Source: Emiliania huxleyi CCMP1516 (taxonomy: Eukaryota; Haptophyta; Isochrysidales; Noelaerhabdaceae). From it: DNA of 64,000 nucleotides. Shown here piece by piece: positions 20,961 through 30,151 of this stretch (its first letter is position 1; each line of letters begins with the position of its first letter). Under the pieces are notes generated by a model. That model saw nothing but the letters and a program-made list of their open reading frames with translations. It had not been told where the DNA came from and ran no database searches. Where the stretch lies: positions 64,630 through 128,629 of the forward strand of contig NW_005199702.1 of NCBI RefSeq assembly GCF_000372725.1, given 5' to 3'. The position numbers and the translations under genes are program-made.

Positions 20961-21887
20961 CCTTGAAAGTACGAGATCGCGCGCGTTTCGCGCGCAGCAC
21001 CGCCTGTTCTCCGCGGCTGAGTGGTGACGACGCGTGCCGTGTGCCATCAGAGTTGGGCGCGCGCGGCGCGACGGCGCCCGCGAGGGAAGGCGCGGGTTCA
21101 GCGGCCGCCGGCGGTCGTACCGCTCGCCGGCCAGCGCAGCAGCGGCCAGCGCAGCGGCCGCCGGCGCAGCAGCCAGAGCAGCCGGTGCGCGCCTTGCGAG
21201 GCGAGTACTGCCGCCCGGCAGCCCTTGAGGCGGCCGGCGGCGGCAGTACTCGTTCGAACTTTGCGAGCCGTGCGCGCGCCGAGGCGCCCGCGGCGCGCGC
21301 CCGGCTGCCAGTAGGAGGCGGCGCAATATGGCCATAGTACAGCCCTTGAGGAGGATATGCAATATGGGACACGATGTCTCTCACGCCGACTCACGCGAAC
21401 ATATATGAGAGAGGTTTTGACTCCTACCGGCACCTGACGCTATCCCTGGCAGCTCTAATGACCAGGATCAGTAGTGCTACAATAGAGGGTGCCCATACTA
21501 GCGCAGGAGCTGCCACACTCGCCCGGACAGTCCCCTTCTGGGGCCGGTTCCGCCCAGCCCGCGAGCTGCCCGCGAGAGCCGCGGACAGCGGGGCCGTGCC
21601 GCGGGTGCCTACTGCCGAGTGCCACAAACACTGCGCCGTCCCGCCATCACCTACAGGCTGTCTTGTGTGATGGCTGGGATGTCCAAACGCCACCATCTTG
21701 GCTCTTGCGACCTCAAACCCGCGAGCTGTATGGGTGGTCCTGACTCCTGACGTCGACAGACGCCCGATGACCACGGTGAAGCTGAGCCGGAACGAGTCGA
21801 CAAGTCTCGCCTGAGCCCGTGGCGGTCGCAGGCTGAGTCGCTGTGCACGGGCCGGTACCTCAGGCGTCACCTCCGCAGCCTCAGGTC
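20961..21887. other. Spacer between the inverted copies
   Basis: GC-rich, with a local tandem of GCAGCGGCCAGC-type units at 21130-21180 and an inverted pair, CAGTACTCGCCTCGCAAGG-like versus GCGAGTACTGCCGCCCGG / GGCAGTACTCG, around 21200-21250. No gene is supported. Confidence 0.3.
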
Positions 21888-22943
21888 TCAAACTCCACCA
21901 CCTCCGACGGGACGCCTTCGGTGGCACGCTCGGCGGCGAGTTTGTGGCAGCTCCATCTCGAGTACGGCGTCGAGCCTACTCACTCCTGTTGGATCTGTGC
22001 ACTCCCTGGGTCCCACTGAGTGCACAGAACGCGCGAGTGGTGCGTCCTGGGCGCGCGCAGGCTGCGGAGCTGCCACAAACTCGAGACACACTTTTTTGCA
22101 CATTTTGATTTTCGACGCTTTTGTCCCACATATACGCTGCATCGGCACGCTCTTCCCCGCCGCGGCCTGCGTCGCCAGGAACTCGCGCAGCCGCAGGCGC
22201 ACGCGCCGAAGCTGCACTGACAGCGCCGGCCCGTGTGGCGCTAGCATCGGCCGCCCATCGCCGCACGCGGCCTCCTCCTGCCGCTCGTCATCCTCCGCCT
22301 CGAGGGCGTCCGCCAGCGCGCTGCGCTGCACACCCCGGCGCACAGGAGGCGGCGCCGGCCGCACCTCGGCCGCCTCGGCGTCGCCCGCGGCACGGGCGCC
22401 CCGCTCGCCGTCCGCGCGGTCCATCGCCGCATCCCCATCCCCGTCTGCGGCGGCGCCTCCTGCGCCCGTGCCGGCCTGCTCTGCGACGGCTCGCCACCGC
22501 TCGTCGTCCAGCATGTGCCACCACCGCCGATCCGGGTAGCCGTCGTACTCGACCTGGTGCGCGATCCGTCCGTCCCCGTCCTCCTCCCGCGCCATGACGG
22601 TCGCAGGGTACCACCGCTCACTGTCGCAGAAGATCTCGAGGCGCGATCCGGTGGACAGGACAGTGTGGCCGTCGAGCGCCGCCCTGGCATCCTCGCGCTG
22701 TCGCTTCCGCCGCTTCGCCTTCGTCTCCTTGCTGCGCAGCAGGGTGTAGTTCGGGCCCACCTCCGCCACGCTGTCCAGCAGCTGGGCGGCGCTCGCCATC
22801 TCGACCGCGTCGTCCTCCGGCGGAAGCTCCGCGTCGCCCGCGGCCGCTTCCCGAGCGCGCTCGTCGCGCATCCGCTCGTGGTGGGCCTGCCGACGCGCCA
22901 CGCCGGCGCCCGTGTGCCTCGCCGCCGCGTCCGGTGACGGCAT
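21888..22943 (-). CDS. Tudor/Agenet-like domain protein
   Basis: From the ATG at 22943 (MPSPDAAARHTGAGVARR) the frame is open for about 350 codons. A conserved-looking block GPNYTLLRSKETKAKRRKRQ is followed by a Tudor/Agenet-like module: GSRLEIFCDSERWYPATV, HQVEYDGYPDRRWWHMLDD. The aromatic spacing (W-Y-P-A-T-V, then V-x-Y-D-G-x-x-x-R-W) is typical of royal-family readers. An acidic Ala-rich region and a Leu/Arg-rich helix (SVQLRRVRLRLREFLATQ) come next. A longer N-terminus beginning MRRFGCVPFGTTCW is possible from 23017. Function is unknown; a chromatin or DNA-binding role is inferred. A broken copy lies inverted at 20666. Confidence 0.5.
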   Translation of the reverse strand: MPSPDAAARHTGAGVARRQAHHERMRDERAREAAAGDAELPPEDDAVEMASAAQLLDSVAEVGPNYTLLRSKETKAKRRKRQREDARAALDGHTVLSTGSRLEIFCDSERWYPATVMAREEDGDGRIAHQVEYDGYPDRRWWHMLDDERWRAVAEQAGTGAGGAAADGDGDAAMDRADGERGARAAGDAEAAEVRPAPPPVRRGVQRSALADALEAEDDERQEEAACGDGRPMLAPHGPALSVQLRRVRLRLREFLATQAAAGKSVPMQRICGTKASKIKMCKKVCLEFVAAPQPARAQDAPLARSVHSVGPRECTDPTGVSRLDAVLEMELPQTRRRACHRRRPVGGGGV

Positions 22944-23405
22944 CGGTCGCTGCCACAGGTCGTCCCACAGGTCGTACCAACAGGTCGTCCCAAAGGGGAC
23001 GCATCCAAACCGCCGCATTTCGCCCGCCGAAAAGTCTCCCACTCGCTCTGCCCCAATCTCGAGTCCTCTCACTAGTTACATACATACTCGCACAACAACC
23101 CAGCAAGCAAAAAGGAGCACACACGACACACGCCTCTCTCACCGCATACAGCTTACAGGTTACAGCACGAGCAAGTCCGCACTAGCGACTGCCACTAGAA
23201 AAAAAGGCACACATGAACAACAGCCACCCACACAGTCACAGACACACACAGTGCATATGTTTATACAGCCCAGCCCCAGGATACGCCCCATGACGGATGA
23301 CGCCCCCCGGCCCCGCCACCCCCAGCCGCCACGGCACACGCGCGAGAGGCGCGTCCTCGAGCGTCCTCCGCGGGACCTCTCCTACTCCTGCGGCGCCGGG
23401 GCCGG
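22944..23405. other. Intergenic region
   Basis: A CA-rich stretch (ACATACATACTCGCACAAC near 23079 and CACACACAGTCACAGACAC near 23229). No gene recognised; it contains the promoter side of the Tudor-like gene and the 3' side of the LPMO-like gene. Confidence 0.35.
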
Positions 23406-24536
23406 TCACTTCGACGCGCGGGCGGCCGTGATTTGAACGTCGGAGCAGGAGGCCCAGACCTGATTGCTCTCCTCGCAGTCCCATCTCCAGCCCAGCACGT
23501 ACTTGCCCGGCGCGAGCGACGAGGGCAGCGTGACGTAGTCGACTATCTCCAGGTTGTACGGTCCCCACATACCCGAGCATAGGCAGTCGCTCTCGACGGC
23601 CGTCGTGCGGCAGTCTGGCACCTCGTCGCACTTTGGCGCGAAGCCGGCACCAGTGAAGCCATCGTTCCGTGGGATCGGGTTCTTCACCCACGTGCTGCCC
23701 GGCGGGTTTGTGCCCTCCGATACGTAGTCGCCGTCGAACCACGCCTTGGTGCCGTCGAGGCCGCCCCACCGGAAGAGCTGCTTGCGGCTCCGGTCGAAGG
23801 GCAGGGGCGTCTTTTGGAAGCATGCCTCGTTGAGCGGCTCGCCGGCTGGGCAGAGCCGATACTGATACCCGCCGCCGTGGTTCGCCGTGATCGCCCAAGA
23901 CACCTCAACGGTGTCGCCAGCCGACCACGTTGTGTTGGTGTTGAGCGCGCCAAGCACCGCTGAACCCAGATCGCCCTGCTTCGCGTGGCTCGTGTTCCGG
24001 TAGACGGCGCCGTGCCCTCCCGGGCCGGCAGCGCGGCCACCCGCCATGCCGCACGCGTCGAACACAGGCGCGAAGCCCGGCGCTCTCCACGGCGTGAAAG
24101 CGTACCTATCCGCCGCCGAGCCACACTCCGCGTCCGTGTTCACCGTGCGCAGCCGTTCGTCGCATAGAGTGGCGTTCATCGGAGTGGCGCAGACCTTGCG
24201 CTTCTCTGGGCCGACCTCTGGGCCGCGCGTGCTGCCGTCGCAAGCGTGGCAGCCTATCGCACACCCATTCGAGAACCAGAAGCACGATTGCGCCAGATTC
24301 GCGCTGTACTTTCCCAGCCGCGCGCCGGAGGCACCAGCGACAGGGCACCACGTGCCCGCCTCGTTGGGAAGCGACACACGTGGCACGGGCTCGGGCACGG
24401 CGCCCGACGCCCACGGGGCTTGATCGGCATCGACAGCCTGCCGCGGCAGCGGCCTCACCACCGAACCGTGGCCCGCGACGAGCGGGATGAGGAGCGAGCG
24501 AGCGAAAACGCGCACAGCCACCCATGCTTGGCCCAT
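23406..24536 (-). CDS. Secreted lytic polysaccharide monooxygenase-like protein
   Basis: 376 residues, no intron. Signal peptide MGQAWVAVRVFARSLLIPL ends VAG, so the mature chain begins HGSVVRPLPRQAVD with His23. A free N-terminal His is the first ligand of the copper histidine brace. The second His is in ITANHGGGYQYRLCP (His220), the usual pattern for this algal/oomycete-like group. The C-terminal block LAPGKYVLGWRWDCEESNQVW followed by SCSDVQI is also characteristic. Many cysteines (CFWFSNGCAIGCHAC) suggest disulfides. The family oxidatively cleaves chitin or other polysaccharides outside the cell; the substrate here is unknown. The hairpin array begins about 40 bp upstream of its start codon. 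Confidence 0.85.
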   Translation of the reverse strand: MGQAWVAVRVFARSLLIPLVAGHGSVVRPLPRQAVDADQAPWASGAVPEPVPRVSLPNEAGTWCPVAGASGARLGKYSANLAQSCFWFSNGCAIGCHACDGSTRGPEVGPEKRKVCATPMNATLCDERLRTVNTDAECGSAADRYAFTPWRAPGFAPVFDACGMAGGRAAGPGGHGAVYRNTSHAKQGDLGSAVLGALNTNTTWSAGDTVEVSWAITANHGGGYQYRLCPAGEPLNEACFQKTPLPFDRSRKQLFRWGGLDGTKAWFDGDYVSEGTNPPGSTWVKNPIPRNDGFTGAGFAPKCDEVPDCRTTAVESDCLCSGMWGPYNLEIVDYVTLPSSLAPGKYVLGWRWDCEESNQVWASCSDVQITAARASK

Positions 24537-24576
24537 CTCGCCGCGGGCAAGTGGGCAAGTGTGCGGACGCGGCCCT

Positions 24577-25404
24577 GAACCTTCTTTTCTACCAGGCTTA
24601 GGATTGAGAGCAGCCTCGCTCTCAATCCTACAAGTCGAAGGATTGTGAGCAGCACTCCTTGCAATCGTAGCATCTCTGTGCGATTGTGAGCACCCACGCT
24701 CGCAATCCTACGTCATCTAGGACTAAGAGCAGCTCCGCTCACAAGGTGACTGGTGACGCCTACGACTACTACCAGCGCGCTCACAATCCGAGCAACGTCT
24801 AGGGTTGCGAGCAGCTTAGCTCACAATCCTAGCAACATGCCTCCGATTGCGAGCAGTAGCGCTCGCAATCCTACATCTTGTATGAGCAGCTGCGCTCACA
24901 ATCGTACCAAAGATCCGAGGACTGCTAGCAGCGCACAGAGGGTGCTCCCAATCGCTCCAGCCGCGAGCGCTTGTGAGTGAGCGCGCCGGGAGGGTCTCCT
25001 CGCAATCCAAACAGTGATCGCACCGATTGCGAGGGGACCCGCTCGCAATCCTATAGAAGTCGTAGGACTGTGGGCGGTGTCGCTCGCAATCGGCGAAAGT
25101 TCTAGGATTGCGAGTGCTACTGCTCGCAATCGGAGGCATGTTGCTAGGATTGTGAGCTAAGCTGCTGCAACCCTAGAGTTTGCTCGGATTGTGAGCGCGC
25201 TGGTAGTAGTCGTAGGCGTCACCAGTCAGCAGTCACCTTGTGAGCGGAGCTGCTCTTAGTCCTAGATGACGTAGGATTGCGAGCGTGGGTGCTCACAATC
25301 GCACAGAGATGCTACGATTGCGAGGAGTGCTGCTCACAATCCTTCGACTTGTAGGATTGAGAGCGAGGCTGCTCTCAATCCTAAGCCTGGTAGAAAAGAA
25401 GGTT
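24577..25404. repeat. Hairpin array within a large inverted repeat (fold-back element)
   Basis: The outer arms, about 24577-24874 and 25101-25404, are near-perfect reverse complements of about 300 bp around a divergent centre of about 225 bp. Each arm is itself a series of small palindromes of the form AGGATTGNGAGC, six or so bases, GCTCNCAATCCT. I count about six per arm plus further degenerate ones in the centre, spaced roughly 40 bp. The first unit (24599-24630) is a perfect 12-bp stem with loop AGCCTC. Units differ by paired or wobble changes (GCGAGC/GCTCGC, GTGAGC/GCTCAC). No ORF is present. A fold-back transposon or a structured non-coding array are the two readings. Confidence 0.85.
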
Positions 25405-25768
25405 CACCGCCAGTGTGGCGTATCTCAGCTTCATTTTGTTTTCCTGCTATGGACTCGGGAGCACAGGACGCGGTAAAAACGGGGTACGCCAAAAGGCACG
25501 GCAAAGGAGATTTCCGGCGGCGAGCCTTATCTCCCCTCTCTGCGGACTGCAGCGCACACTCTCTCCCGCGCTTCCCGCCGGCGCGCGCGCGCGAGCACAC
25601 CCACACGTGAGACGTGACTCGTGAGCACAGCGTGCACCATGCTGCAGCTGAGCGAGCCCCAGGGCGGGGGCGCGGGCAAACTGTACTGAGACGCAAGACT
25701 ATAGACTCAATACACACGGACACGCAACAAACTAAAAAAGAAAGCACCTGCGCCAGCCCGAAGCGCAC
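25405..25768. other. Intergenic region
   Basis: No gene recognised between the fold-back element and the 3' end of the Mpv17-like gene. Confidence 0.35.
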
Positions 25769-27009
25769 CTAATGCCCCGCGCGTGCAAACGAGAGGTACG
25801 CCGTCCAGACGAACGAGACGACGTGCCGCACTGGCAGCCGCAGGTAGAGCGGCACCTATTCACACCAGCATGAGGTGTGGGCAGCGCCGCGTGCTGCCGC
25901 AGGCGTGGAGGAGGGGAGGGAGAGAAAGGGCGCCGAGAAGCAGACGAGGTCGGCGGGCAGCCAGACGCGCAGCAGGTCGAACTCGTCCTTTGGGGAGGCG
26001 GGAGGCGAGTGGGCGTCTCGTGGTTTGCGAGAGGCGAGGGCCGGGCTCTCCGCGCGCCTTTGCAAAGTTGGCCTGGTACTTCTCGATCCCAGAGGAGATG
26101 CAGCCGGCGGGCTCGAATCCCGTGGCCGCGTCGGAGAAGACGGCGGCCTTGAAGACGTAGAAGGTCGGTAGGTAGATGAGCGAGAGCACGGCCAGGTCGA
26201 GCGCCTGCCCACACAGCGGCGGTGAGGAGAGAGACCCTGCAGCTGGACGCGGACTGGGGGCGGGCGAAGGTGCCGTCTGCGCCGCGAGCGCGCGCAGCCC
26301 CGGCCCGTCCCGCAGCTTGTCCGCCCACGGCTGCGAGGTGAAGGCGTCCACGTCAAAGAGGCGCTTGAAGACCTGCACCTGTGGGCCGGAGGCGGCACGG
26401 AGCCTCGGGAGCGTCTCGTATCTCGGAGGCGTCTCGGAAGTGTCTATGGAAGCGTCTGAGAAGCGTCTCGGAAGTATCTCGGAGGCGGCTCGGAAGTGTC
26501 TTGGAAGCGCCTCGGAAGTATCTCGTCTGCTTCCGTACCTGGTACAGATACTGGAAGCCACCGAGGTAGACGAGCCCAAACGAGGCAAAGAGCAGCAGGC
26601 GCGAATAGTCGAGCTCCGCGACGGGCGTCTGCGCAATGACAAGCTGCGCCAGCAGGTCGGCCGAAGCCGTCTTGACGGTGGCAATGCCCAGGTTATTGGC
26701 GAGCGGATTGTCTTTTGCCCACTGCGCGTAGGACGAATCGCTGCTCGTCGGCACGACCACGCCAGTCTTTCCGTCAGCAAAAGAAGCAGGCCGCCTCAGG
26801 AGGCCGCCCGTCACCTCCTCCTCCTGTCGTTGGAGCAAAGTGAGGCCGGCGCGGCGCAATATCAGTTGTGTCGAGCGAACCACGGCGGGCGTGGCGATTG
26901 CGCCATGCACGGCCGGTAGCAGCACGGCTAGGAGAGGTAAGACGCCATGTACGGCCAAGACCCGCATCGAATCGATTCCGGCCGCGCATTTTGTTTTTTC
27001 AAATTCCAT
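25769..27009 (-). CDS. Mpv17/PMP22-family membrane protein with N-terminal extension
   Basis: Five exons, 26539-27009, 26283-26378, 26058-26204, 25934-25987 and 25769-25855, give a continuous 284-residue protein. The family region begins KDNPLANNLGIATVKTASAD, then FASFGLVYLGGFQYLYQV, FKRLFDVDAF, LSLIYLPTFYVFKAAVF, DEFDLLRVWLPADLVCFS, and ends LPVRHVVSFVWTAYLSF. This is the signature order of Mpv17 proteins: four membrane spans, W-x-x-W/P motif, V-x-F-x-W-x-x-Y-L-S at the end. The N-terminus (MRVLAVHGVLPLLAVLL) is a signal or targeting sequence, perhaps plastid or mitochondrial. The first intron starts GT and contains a GGAAGTNTCT minisatellite; the others start GC. The exact donor of the second intron is ambiguous by six bases. 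Confidence 0.85.
26401..26530. repeat. Degenerate minisatellite in an intron
   Basis: Units of about 10-20 bp built on CGTCTCGGAAGTNTCT lie inside the first intron of the Mpv17-like gene. They are irregular in length. Confidence 0.6.
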
Positions 27010-27104
27010 TAAACGGTTGCCATAAAAAATAAATAGCCGTCATCTGCACGAACACAGACGACTGCGCTCAGTTCTCGTCGGTGTTTGTCGCGTCATTTGC
27101 TTCA
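27010..27104. promoter_or_regulatory. Shared 95-bp intergenic region between divergent genes
   Basis: Only 95 bp separate the start codons of the Mpv17-like gene (minus) and the GMC oxidoreductase gene (plus). The AT-rich stretch CATAAAAAATAAATAG lies within it. Both 5' leaders and promoters must fit here or overlap the coding regions, so a bidirectional promoter is likely. No specific factor site is recognisable. Confidence 0.5.
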
Positions 27105-28915
27105 ATGTCCGCCCGCTGGCTCTTGCTTCTCGCGACGCACTGCTCCGCTGCGCTCCGAAACCCCTTTCGCGCAGCGCCGACGCACTTTGATTACATCATC
27201 GTCGGCGGCGGCACGGCCGGCTGCGTGCTCGCTGATAGGCTCTCGGCGGCGTCGAAACAGGCTGCCGGCCCAGCCCACTGCCGCCGCTTCCGCCGCCGCC
27301 GCCGTCGCAACCGAGCCCTCTAATCGCAGGTGCTCGTGCTAGAGCCAGGCCCGTCGCCAGCCGCGGAGCTCAAGATTGCGGCGCCGGTTGCGCTGACCAA
27401 GCTCTTCGGCTCAGAGTACGACTGGGGCTTTCGCTCGGCGCCGGCGCCAGGCACCGCCGGCCGAGAGGTGCACCTGTGCCGCGGAAAGTGCCTCGGAGGC
27501 GCGGGCGTCTCGCCGCTCTGACGCCAGAAGCGGTCACGGCTCGGCCCGTGACGCCTCCGTGCCACACAGGCTCCAGCGCGACCAACGCGCTGCTCTACCT
27601 GCGCGGCACGGCGGCCGACTTTGACGGGTGGGGGCTGGACGGGTGGGGCTCCGAAGCGATGCTCGCCTCCTTCCTCGCCGTGGAGGCGAAGAGGACCGCC
27701 GGCTGTCGCACAGCCAGCTCTTCGTTTGACGGAGTTGATGCGTGGTCAGGCGCAGAGGGACGCCGCGTTTCGCACCGACGCGCTCCACCACGGCAGCGGC
27801 GGCGCGGTGCCCGCCGAGACGCCGCGCTACGCGAACCCGCTCTCGGAGCGCTTCCTCGAGGCGGCGGCGCAGGCGGGCCACCCCTCCAACGCAGACTTCA
27901 ACGACTGGAGCCGGCCGCAGGCGAAGAGAGGGCGAGGAGAGGGCGGGGAGAGGGCGAAGAGAGGATGAAGAGAGGATGAAGAGAGGGCGGGGAGAGGGCG
28001 AAGAGAGGATGAAGAGAGGACGAAGAGAGGGCGGGGAGAGGGCGAAGAGAGGATGAAGAGAGGATGAAGAGAGGGCGGGGAGAGGGCGAAGAGAGGATGA
28101 AGAGAGGATGAAGAGAGGGCGGGGAGAGGGCGAAGAGAGGATGAAGAGAGGACGAAGAGAGGGCGGGGAGAGGGCGAAGAGAGGATGAAGAGAGGACGAA
28201 GAGAGGGCGGGGAGAGGGCAGCACTCCCACCGCCTACACGACACGTCCACGACGCGCCCTGGCGCGTGCCCCCCCCAGGCGGGCGTGGGCCGCTTCCAGC
28301 TCACGACACGGCGCGGCAGGCGAGCGCACTCGGCCGCCACCCACCTGCGTCGGGCGGCGCGGCGGCCGAACCTGCACGTGCGGTGCGGCTGCGCAGCGAC
28401 GCGACTGCTCCTCGAGGCGGAGGGGGGGGGAGGAGGCGGAGGCGGAGGAGGGAAGACGCGGCCGTGGACGGGCCCGGCGGTCACCGGCCAGGCGGGGAGG
28501 CGCGCAGTCGGGGTGGAGTACATCGACGCAGCGGGCGTGCAGCGGACGGCGAGCGTGAGCGGCGGCGGCGGAGGTGGAGGCGGGGAGGTGCTGCTGTGCG
28601 CGGGCGCGGTCTCGTCCCCGCACCTGCTGCTGCTGTCTGGCATCGGGTCGCCGGACGAGCTGGCGGCGCACGGCATCGGAGCCGAGGTGTGTCTGCCAGG
28701 CGTCGGTCGGAACCTGATCGACCAGCCCGCCGTCGTGACTGGCTACACGGTCACCTCGCCCCTCTCCATCACGGACGAGATGTTCTGGCGGCGGAGCGGC
28801 GCCCTCTCGCCGCGCCGCGTGGGCGAGTGGCTGCTCCGCGGCTCGGGCCCGCTCGCGTCGAGCGGCTGCGACTTTGGGGGCTTCTTCTCCAGCCGGCATA
28901 AGACTCGCAGAGAGA

Positions 28916-29005
<90 letters not shown>

Positions 29006-30151
29006 GAGATGCGCCCAGATGCGCCGAGATGCGCCGAGATTGGGGTCGGAGCCGTCTTCTCCACTCGGCGGGCGGGAGGAGCACTGACGAGCCGCGGGCG
29101 GCGCCTCTTCACGCGTGCCGTCTGTGAGCAGGCTCCCTGCGAGCTCCGCTCTATACATTGTATCATGTGTGTCTTGTGTCTCAGGCCGGGGCTGGCGCAG
29201 CCCGACCTGCAGCTCCGCTTTGTGCCCGGCCTGGGCGCTCACCGCTCCCCCTGACGGCACCTCGAGAGCTGCCAGCGGTCTCTTGAGGCTTGGGGCCGCG
29301 TGCATGCAGGCACCTCTCCCGACGGCGTCTCGAGCTACCGCGACATCGGCCGCGCGGGCAAGACGCCCTCCGGCCTCACGCTGCAGAGCATCGCGGCGCG
29401 GCTCTCTCCGCGGGGGAGGGGGGGGGGGAGAGAGGAGGTGTGGAGGAGCTCGAGAGACAGCTGTGCTGTAGCTGTGCGTAGGTGCGGCCGACCGCGCGGG
29501 GCTCGGTCTCGCTCTCCTCCGCCGACCCGTCCGCGCCGCCTCGCATCGAGACCGGGTACGGCACCTCGGAGGCGGACCTGGCGACGCTGCGGCAGGGGCT
29601 GCGCCTCTCGCGTGAGCTCGTCGCGCAGCCCGCTTTCGACGGCGTGCGGGGCGAGGAGGCGTGGCCGCGCGTCGACCTCGGCGACGTCTAGCCGAGATGT
29701 CGCCCTAGATCGCCCGAGATCGCCCGAGGCGAGGCCGCGTGTCGATTACGCCGCCCAGGCGACGACGCCGCCCTCGACGAGTACATCCGCTCGACGGCGC
29801 ATTCGGCCAACGCGCTCGGCGGCTCCTGTCGCATGGGGCGCGCGACTTCGCCCGCCCGGCTCGTGGAGGGGTGTCGTGCGGAGCGACCCTCACGGCGCGC
29901 CTTCCCCCCCGCCGAGCAGGTCGGACCCGCTCGCCGTCGTCGACCCCGCGCTGCGCGTGCGGGGCGCGAGCGGGCTGCGTGTGGTGGACGCGTCGGTGCT
30001 GCCCACCCTGCCCGGCGGCCAGCTCGGCGCGACGACGTTTGCCCTCGCCGAGCGCGCCGCCCGCATCATTTTGGGCGAGAGGGCGGCGGGCGAGGCCGAA
30101 GCGCCGGCCGAGCGGCGTCAAGAGCACGCGCATGCGCTCGGGGCGGCCTGA
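27105..30151 (+). CDS. GMC oxidoreductase, fatty acid photodecarboxylase-like (ten exons)
   Basis: Exons 27105-27260, 27330-27498, 27570-27685, 27750-27920, 28279-28895, 29185-29234, 29310-29395, 29482-29680, 29759-29837 and 29920-30151 total 1875 bases, an exact 624-codon frame plus stop. FAD-binding motif [19 protein letters not shown] near residue 28, [37 protein letters not shown] (GMC signature 2), [16 protein letters not shown] (catalytic His region) and [14 protein letters not shown] at the end. The segment [41 protein letters not shown] closely follows the algal photodecarboxylase subgroup as I remember it. At the position expected for its catalytic Cys the spliced protein has Val456. 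A signal-like leader ([17 protein letters not shown]) is present. All nine introns are GC-AG. Confidence 0.85.
27921..28278 (+). repeat. Purine-rich minisatellite filling an intron
   Basis: From about 27924 to 28220 the intron consists of tandem copies of GAAGAGAGG, ATGAAGAGAGG and GCGGGGAGAGG blocks, combined into a higher unit of about 50-60 bp. The pure purine strand could form triplex or R-loop structures. It expands this intron to 358 bp against 64-86 bp for most others in the gene. Confidence 0.85.
28908..29000 (+). repeat. (GA)n microsatellite in an intron
   Basis: Over 40 nearly uninterrupted GA dinucleotides inside the intron 28896-29184 of the GMC gene, followed by three copies of a GATGCGCC unit (about 29006-29035). 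Confidence 0.95.

Noticed and set aside
24598-25385. CRISPR-like array because of repeated palindromes with spacers
   Set aside because: The repeats are themselves full hairpins with variable arms, the spacers are irregular (about 8-20 bp), the whole array is mirrored, there are no cas genes, and the context is a eukaryotic nuclear genome.
28874-29254. Protein made of Arg-Glu or Leu-Ser repeats
   Set aside because: These frames come from translating the (GA)n microsatellite in an intron of the GMC gene.
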